Source of the DNA: DASULA01 sp036278435
Lineage (GTDB): Bacteria; Actinomycetota; Actinomycetes; Mycobacteriales; DASULA01
Reading direction: 5' to 3'
DNA: 7,283 bases
Assembly (NCBI GenBank): GCA_036278435.1
Contig: DASULA010000410.1
Location: 1 to 7,283 of the forward strand
Position numbers and translations under genes: made by a program. Positions 1-4,500 of the stretch are shown here, one piece after another. Every line of letters starts with the position of its first letter. Position 1 is the stretch's first letter. The notes beneath the pieces were generated by a model. The model saw only the letters and a program-made list of their open reading frames with translations. It had not been told where the DNA came from and ran no database searches.

Positions 1-171
1 CCAGCCGACCGACACCACCACATGCACGGTCAGCCACAGCCGTCGCGCCGACCGGGACAGCATCCGGGGCGGACGGGTCCTACCGGCCGGGCGGGCTCGA
101 CCGCCCGGTTCGGTCTCCCGGGCCGGGCGGGCCGGGCGGGCCGGGTCCGGTCGGGGCAGGTCAGTTCTCAT
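1..171 (-). CDS. N-terminal part of a predicted membrane protein (runs off the left edge)
   Basis: Only the 5' end of this minus-strand gene is in the window. From the ATG at 63-61 it reads MLSRSARRLWLTVHVVVSVGW: a short arginine-rich cytoplasmic start followed by the beginning of a hydrophobic helix. This Arg-then-LTxHVxxSVGW pattern resembles small actinobacterial integral membrane proteins of unknown function, but the family is not certain. The same frame is open up to an ATG at 171-169, which adds 36 Pro/Arg/Ala-rich residues with GC-rich third positions. That start has an AGG eight bases upstream, while the ATG at 63 has only an AGGA about 14 bases away, so the longer form is annotated. 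The start at 63 remains possible and would make 64-171 a leader. The gene lies downstream of, and in the same direction as, the DUF1028 gene, separated by strong hairpins. Confidence 0.55.
   Translation of the reverse strand, partial: MRTDLPRPDPARPARPARETEPGGRARPAGRTRPPRMLSRSARRLWLTVHVVVSVGW
121..147. repeat. 9-bp tandem repeat with G-quadruplex potential
   Basis: Two exact copies of GGCCGGGCG (121-129, 130-138) and a third copy (139-147) that departs at its last two bases. The plus strand carries five GGG runs (125-127, 129-131, 134-136, 138-140, 143-145) separated by loops of 1, 2, 1 and 2 bases, a textbook G-quadruplex pattern. If the left-edge membrane protein starts at 171, the repeat encodes an Ala-Arg-Pro tripeptide series near its N-terminus; if it starts at 63, the repeat lies in the leader. 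Confidence 0.6.
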
Positions 172-245
172 GACTTCAGCCTGCCGGCCGGCACCGGTTT
201 GGTCGTCATCCCCCGGACGGCTTCGCCCCTACTCGCCAGGGCGTA

Positions 246-260
246 CCCCCCCCCCCCCCC
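246..260. repeat. Homopolymer of 15 C (15 G on the minus strand)
   Basis: An uninterrupted run of 15 C lies in the gap between the DUF1028 gene and the left-edge membrane-protein gene, about 75 bp upstream of the latter's probable start. A run this long is prone to slippage in the cell and to error in sequencing, so its length should be treated as uncertain. Its place upstream of a start codon would suit length-dependent expression, but no promoter elements around it can be shown. Confidence 0.8.
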
Positions 261-280
261 GCCGCCCCAGCCACCCCACG

Positions 281-308
281 GCTGAGGTTTTCGCAAGAAA
301 ACCTCAGC
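281..308 (-). terminator. Perfect 12-bp hairpin with 4-base loop (first of a tandem pair)
   Basis: Arms 281-292 (GCTGAGGTTTTC) and 297-308 are fully complementary around a 4-base loop, GCAA on the plus strand. It sits 76 bp beyond the stop of the minus-strand DUF1028 gene, so a second, back-up terminator for that gene is the simplest role. There is no T-run after it on either strand, as is common for actinobacterial terminators. An alternative is a small mobile or REP-like palindromic element, because a near-copy lies 14 bp away. Confidence 0.55.
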
Positions 309-310
309 TC

Positions 311-322
311 GTAACCGGTTAC
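311..322. promoter_or_regulatory. 12-bp perfect palindrome between the two hairpins
   Basis: GTAACCGGTTAC is a perfect palindrome without a loop, so it is better suited to binding a dimeric protein than to forming an RNA hairpin. It fills almost all the space between the two hairpins and shares its last base with the second. A binding site is an inference; no regulator can be named. Confidence 0.35.
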
Positions 323-353
323 ACCTGAGGTTTTCGCGAGAAAACCTCAGGTG
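322..353 (-). terminator. Perfect 14-bp hairpin with 4-base loop, probable terminator of the DUF1028 gene
   Basis: Arms 322-335 (CACCTGAGGTTTTC) and 340-353 pair perfectly around a 4-base loop (GCGA on the plus strand, TCGC in the DUF1028 transcript). It begins 31 bp after the DUF1028 stop codon at 387-385, a normal distance for a terminator. Its core matches the neighbouring hairpin at 281-308 except for one loop base. No T-tract follows. Confidence 0.65.
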
Positions 354-384
354 GTGGGGTCGGTGGACGTTGGCGGCCACCGGC

Positions 385-1230
385 CTAGCCGGCTCGGCTC
401 CGCAGTATCGCCAGCACCCGCGGGTCGATCCGGCCGGCGGCCAGCCGCTCCTCCAGGTTCTCCACCCCGGCCCACCGGGCCAGCGCGGCGTCCAGCCCAC
501 CCGAGCCGGCCGGGCCGGCCGGGTCGTGCCCGAGGACGGCCAGCGCCGCGGACACCTCGGCGGCCAGCGCGCCGACCAGCGGCAGCAGCGAGTCCGGGTC
601 GGGACGGGTGAAGTACAGGTCGTGCAGGTCCAGCAGCCGGGCCAGCTCACCGACCGGTTCGGCGTGGTCGTCCACCCGCAGGTCCACCGCGATGTCCAGG
701 GCGCCGCCGTACGACCCGCCCTCCCGCCACACCCGCACCGCCGCACCCTGCCGACCGCGGGCGTCCCCGCCGGCCCGGTCACCGGCGGCGATCGCGGCCA
801 CCAGCCGGTGCGCCAGCGGACCGGGCGCGGCCCGGTAGGCGTCCACCACGGCGGCCAGCACGCCCGGTCCGGCCAGGATGTTGCCCTGCACCGCCATCCC
901 GGGCGCGGCGACCCCGCCGGCCCAGTCCAGGCAGGCCGACCCGGTGAACGTGGCCGCCCGGCCGTGGGCGTCCACGGCGCCGACCTGCCGGTGTTCGCGG
1001 CCAGCGTCGGCCTGGGTCATCCGCGCCACCGCCGCCTCGGCGGTGGCGCCGGCCTCCAGCAGCGCCAGTCCGGCCGGGCCGTAGGCCACGTTCACCGCGG
1101 CCTGAGTGGCGATGGCGCCCACCCCGGCGCGACCCCAGGGCACCAGCGCGCCCACCGCGAGGAACTTCGAGGCGACCGCCACGCCCCACGAGCGGGTCGG
1201 TTCGTCGTAGCCGACGATCGAGAACGTCAC
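385..1230 (-). CDS. DUF1028 family protein (putative Ntn-hydrolase superfamily)
   Basis: A 281-aa protein of the DUF1028 family, grouped with Ntn hydrolases; the biochemical reaction is not established. Family hallmarks are visible. The N-terminus is TFSIVGYDE, followed by WGVAVASKF at about 15-23. PWGRAGVGAIATQA lies at about 31-44, HRQVGAVD at 80-87, GNILAG near 116-121, GDRAGGDARGRQGAAV at 150-165 and VDLRVDDH at 182-189. The C-terminal 40 residues (WAGVENLEERL, IDPRVLAIL) match the small peptidoglycan-binding-like tail often found in this family. The start is the GTG at 1230-1228: the family begins there, GGGAGG lies upstream, and removal of the initiator would expose Thr2, suited to an N-terminal nucleophile. 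The frame is open to 1377, but those 49 residues look non-coding. There is no signal peptide, so it is probably cytoplasmic. It is divergent from the oxidase gene. The usual Ser after DARGRQ is Gly here. Confidence 0.9.
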   Translation of the reverse strand: MTFSIVGYDEPTRSWGVAVASKFLAVGALVPWGRAGVGAIATQAAVNVAYGPAGLALLEAGATAEAAVARMTQADAGREHRQVGAVDAHGRAATFTGSACLDWAGGVAAPGMAVQGNILAGPGVLAAVVDAYRAAPGPLAHRLVAAIAAGDRAGGDARGRQGAAVRVWREGGSYGGALDIAVDLRVDDHAEPVGELARLLDLHDLYFTRPDPDSLLPLVGALAAEVSAALAVLGHDPAGPAGSGGLDAALARWAGVENLEERLAAGRIDPRVLAILRSRAG

Positions 1231-1234
1231 GGCG

Positions 1235-1240
1235 CCTCCC
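1235..1240 (-). promoter_or_regulatory. Ribosome binding site of the DUF1028 gene
   Basis: GGGAGG on the minus strand, four bases before the GTG at 1230-1228. It supports this start over the upstream in-frame ATG at 1377. Confidence 0.7.
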
Positions 1241-1370
1241 AGCCGGCCGGTGTCGCCCGTTCCTACCGGTCGGTGGCACCCGGATCGAGTCCTGTCATCC
1301 GCCGGCTGGAACGCCCGGCGGCAAATCACCCGGACGGCCGACTCGTCGCTCGCCGATGGCTCCGGGAACA

Positions 1371-1420
1371 TGATCAATTCCTGAGTGGAACGTGATCACC
1401 ATCTGACACTCACCTGATCG
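1371..1420. promoter_or_regulatory. Three TGATC words at exact 22-bp spacing (possible operator array)
   Basis: TGATCA at 1371-1376, TGATCA at 1393-1398 (within the palindrome GTGATCAC, 1392-1399) and TGATCG at 1415-1420 lie exactly 22 bp apart, about two helical turns. The first two are each followed, after four bases, by CTGA, so the repeat unit extends beyond the core. TGAGTG at 1382-1387 and CACTCA at 1407-1412 form a further inverted pair. The position between divergent genes suits cooperative binding of a regulator; which one is unknown. Confidence 0.4.
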
Positions 1421-1440
1421 CGAGGTGGAAGGTAAAGGTT

Positions 1441-1492
1441 GGTGCATCCCTGACCCATCGGTGTGCCAACAACCTCAACACCGATGGGCACC
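1441..1492 (+). promoter_or_regulatory. Long inverted repeat in the probable 5' leader of the oxidase gene
   Basis: CCCATCGGTGT (1454-1464) pairs perfectly with 1478-1488 over 11 bp around a 13-base loop. An outer GGTGC (1441-1445) can pair with GCACC (1488-1492), taking over the last G, with a bulge of about nine bases on the 5' side. The structure ends 46 bp before the ATG. In RNA it would be a leader hairpin; in DNA it could be a spaced operator. The palindrome CACCCGGGTG (1489-1498) overlaps its right end and offers a competing fold. Confidence 0.45.
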
Positions 1493-1527
1493 CGGGTGGG
1501 ACCCGCCGCTGCCGACCCGGAAGCCCC

Positions 1528-1533
1528 AGGGAG
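1528..1533 (+). promoter_or_regulatory. Ribosome binding site of the oxidase gene
   Basis: AGGGAG, five bases before the ATG at 1539. It favours this start over the in-frame GTG at 1425, whose 38 extra residues (Trp/Pro/Gln-rich) do not look like protein and overlap the leader hairpin. Confidence 0.7.
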
Positions 1534-1538
1534 ACCGA

Positions 1539-4500
1539 ATGCCGCGCGTTCCCGAGCACTACGTCAGTGCCGCCGATCCACCGGGCGGTTACCCACCCAC
1601 ACATCCGGACACGTTCGGCCGGAGGCTGGTCCTGGCCGCCGTACTGTCGGTGGGCGTGGCCGGCTGGCTGCGCCTGCTCTCCTCGCCGGTGTTCGACCGG
1701 TTGGCCCCGCCGCGGGGTGCGGAATACCTGCTACTGGACAGCATGCTCATACTGCCGCTGGCCGTCGCCGCGGTCACGGTGGCCGCCAGGATCGCCACCG
1801 GATTTCGCCCGACACACCGCGCGCTCTGGTTCGCCCTGTGCACCGCGGCCGGGCTGACCCTGCTGCTGGTACCGCTGGTACCGCTGCGGGACGCGGTGCT
1901 GTCGATCGTCCAGGACGGCGCCGAGGACTCACCGTCGCTGGCGTCGGCGCCGCTGCCCGGCCTGGACGGAGGGCATGGCTGGCTCGGCTGGCTCGGCAGC
2001 GGCCTGTGGTACGCCGTGCTCAGTTGGCCGGTCGTGCTCGTGCTCGCCCTGGTCACGGTGGCGGTGTCACTGGCGCCGCCGCGCGGGCGCCGGCTCTGCC
2101 GGCTGACCGGCCGGGCCGCCCTGATCGGTCTGGTGACCGTGGTGACCGTGGCACTCACCTCCGGACCCGGGCTGGCCGCACCGACCGCGATGACCGTGAA
2201 GACCGGGCCGGACACCAGGCCGTCCAATCCGGCCGGCACCGGCGGCTGCGCAAGCCCCACCGTGCCCAAGCGGACCTACGACGTGGTGGCGCTGCACATC
2301 GACATCCCGCTGAACCGGTTCGGCGACCACGACCCGTACGGCTACATGTACACGCTGGCGGCGAACGAGGCCGCGGTGCGGGCGTTCTCCGCGGCGACCA
2401 CCGGGCCCAACCCGACCGAGAAGGTGTCGATCGGGCTACGCGAGGACCCGATCCAGCCGCTGGTGCTGCGTGCCCGGCTGGGCGAGTGCGTGGTAATCCA
2501 CTTCACCAACAAGATCGATCTGTCCCCGCACGCCGGCCACGACGACCCGGTCGGCCCGATACCGGCGGCGTCGATCGACGTGCAGGGCGCGGCGTACCAG
2601 ATCGCCGACGGCGGTTCGGCGGTCGGACAGAACCCGACCAGCCGGATGACGCCGGCCGGGGGCACCAACACCTACCGGTTCTACCTCGACCCGCTGTCCG
2701 GTGAGGGCGGCAAGGTGTTCCACAGTGGAGGGGACTCCCGCCAGTACACCGCGCGCGGCCTGTTCGGCGCGATCATCGCCGAGCCGGCCGGGTCGGAGTG
2801 GCTCGACCCGATCACCGGGGTGGACGAGACCAACAACCCGAACTGGAGCAACTGGTCGGCGATGATCCGGCCCGGCACCGGGTTCTCCTTCCGCGAGTTC
2901 ACCATCATGTACCACGAGGTCGGAGACGAGGACTCGTCGGTCAACCGGCCGCTGAGCGAGGGCCCCGGCCTCCAGGGATTCGGCCGGCTGGTCCCGATGG
3001 TCGACGCCAAGCTGCCGGGCCAGGCCGACCTGCCCGAGGAGGAGGGCGAGGTCGACTTCGACGACGCCGACGGTTCGGGCACCGACGCCTACCGGCCGGA
3101 CGGGCGGGCGATCAACTACCGCAGCGAGCCGTTCTGGCGGCGGTTGCAGCAACTCGGCGACATCGCATTCCCCGGGCTGCCGGTGGACCAGCTCGATCCG
3201 CTGATCAAGGACCGGCTGGCCGTCGGGTACTCCTCCTACACGTTCGGTGACCCGGCCACCCCGATGCCCCGGTCGTACCTGGGTGAGCCGACCAAGACCC
3301 GGCTGATGCACCCGGGTTCGGAACAACTGCACGTGCACCACCTGCACGGCGGCGGCGACCGGTGGCGGGAGAACCCCAACGCCGACGACACCGACATGGC
3401 CGGCGGCCTGGAGAAGGACCCGATCCAGGAGGCCAAGTCGATCCGGGTGGACTCCCAGACCGTCGGACCGGACGAGTCCTACAACCTGGAACACGAGTGC
3501 GGTGCCGGCGGCTGCCAGCAGGCGGCCGGCGACTACCTGTTCCACTGCCACATCCCGGAGCACTACATCGCCGGCATGTGGAGCTTCTGGCGCGTCTACG
3601 ACACCGAGCAACCCGACCTGGCGGCGCTGCCGGACAGGGACGCGCCGCCGGCCGCGGTGACCTCGGACCAACTCGTCGGCAGGACCTTCGACGACAGGAC
3701 GATCGTGCTGTCCGATCCCGGCCCCGGACAGGTCACCCTGGACGACTGGATCCGCGGCCAGCTCCCGCCGCAGGGCGTGCCGATCGACCGGGACGACTCC
3801 ACCGTGTGGAACTGGGCGGTGGGCGGCACCCCAACCGCGCCGGTGTACCTCGGCGAACCGGAGTCCACGCTGTCCTGGGTGGACTACACAGCGCCGCACC
3901 CGGGGGTGCGTGACCCGATCATGTTCGACCCGGTCAACGGCCGGTACGCCTGGCCGCTGATGCGGCCACACCTGGGCCAGCGCCCACCGTTCTCCCCGAA
4001 CGGGCACGGCGGCGCGCCGTGGCTCGGCTCGACCGCGTCGCCGACCCGGCCGGACGGGCTGTGCCCGGCCAGTGCGCCGCTGCGCACCTACAACATCACC
4101 GCGATCAACGTCGGGCTGGCCGAAACCGACGACGAGACCGACCGGCACGGCCGGATCTACGTCCTCAACGAGGACAAGGACGCCACCCTCACCAACTCGA
4201 CCAAAGCCGAGCCGCTGGTGATCCGGTCGAACGTGGGCGACTGCGTGGCCATCACGTTGAGCAACGAGATGCACGACACGCAGTCCATACCACTCAAGGG
4301 CGGGGGCACGCTGACCCTGCTGGCCCAGTACAAGGTCAACATGCACACCCACTTCGTGCAGTTCGACCCGCAGGCGTCCGATGGCGTGATCACCGGCATG
4401 TCCTTCGAGCAGTCCGTCGGCTACGACCGGGGTCCGGGCAACACCACCCTGACCGCGGACGTGCCGGCAGGTACGACCACCGTGCCGGTTGCCGGCACCG

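Larger units (their letters stand above)
1231..1538. promoter_or_regulatory. Divergent intergenic region between the DUF1028 and oxidase genes
   Basis: This 308-bp stretch separates two divergent starts and must hold promoters for both. No convincing -35/-10 pair is visible on either strand. What can be seen is an array of TGATC words (1371-1420), an inverted repeat near the oxidase start (1441-1492) and the two ribosome binding sites. Both flanking frames stay open into this region (minus to 1377, plus from 1425), but the encoded residues match neither family and are taken as non-coding. Confidence 0.6.

Noticed and set aside
22..285. An 87-codon plus-strand frame at the left edge
   Set aside because: Its sequence is a translation of the GGCCGGGCG repeat and the C run (Gly/Arg/Pro strings); there is no plausible ribosome binding site, and the opposite strand encodes a credible membrane-protein start.
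281..353. A CRISPR-like repeat pair
   Set aside because: Only two copies, each itself a perfect palindrome, separated by 13-14 bases; no array and no cas genes.
1231..1377. An upstream start for the DUF1028 gene at 1377
   Set aside because: The 49 extra residues do not resemble the family, would remove the N-terminal Thr arrangement, and the GTG at 1230 has a good ribosome binding site.
370..1395. A 341-codon open frame on the plus strand opposite the DUF1028 gene
   Set aside because: Gly/Arg/His/Pro-rich antisense shadow; the minus strand carries the conserved DUF1028 blocks.
1425..1538. An upstream GTG start for the oxidase at 1425
   Set aside because: The extra 38 residues are Trp/Pro/Gln-rich and unlike a signal or membrane segment, and they overlap the inverted repeat; the ATG at 1539 has AGGGAG at good spacing.
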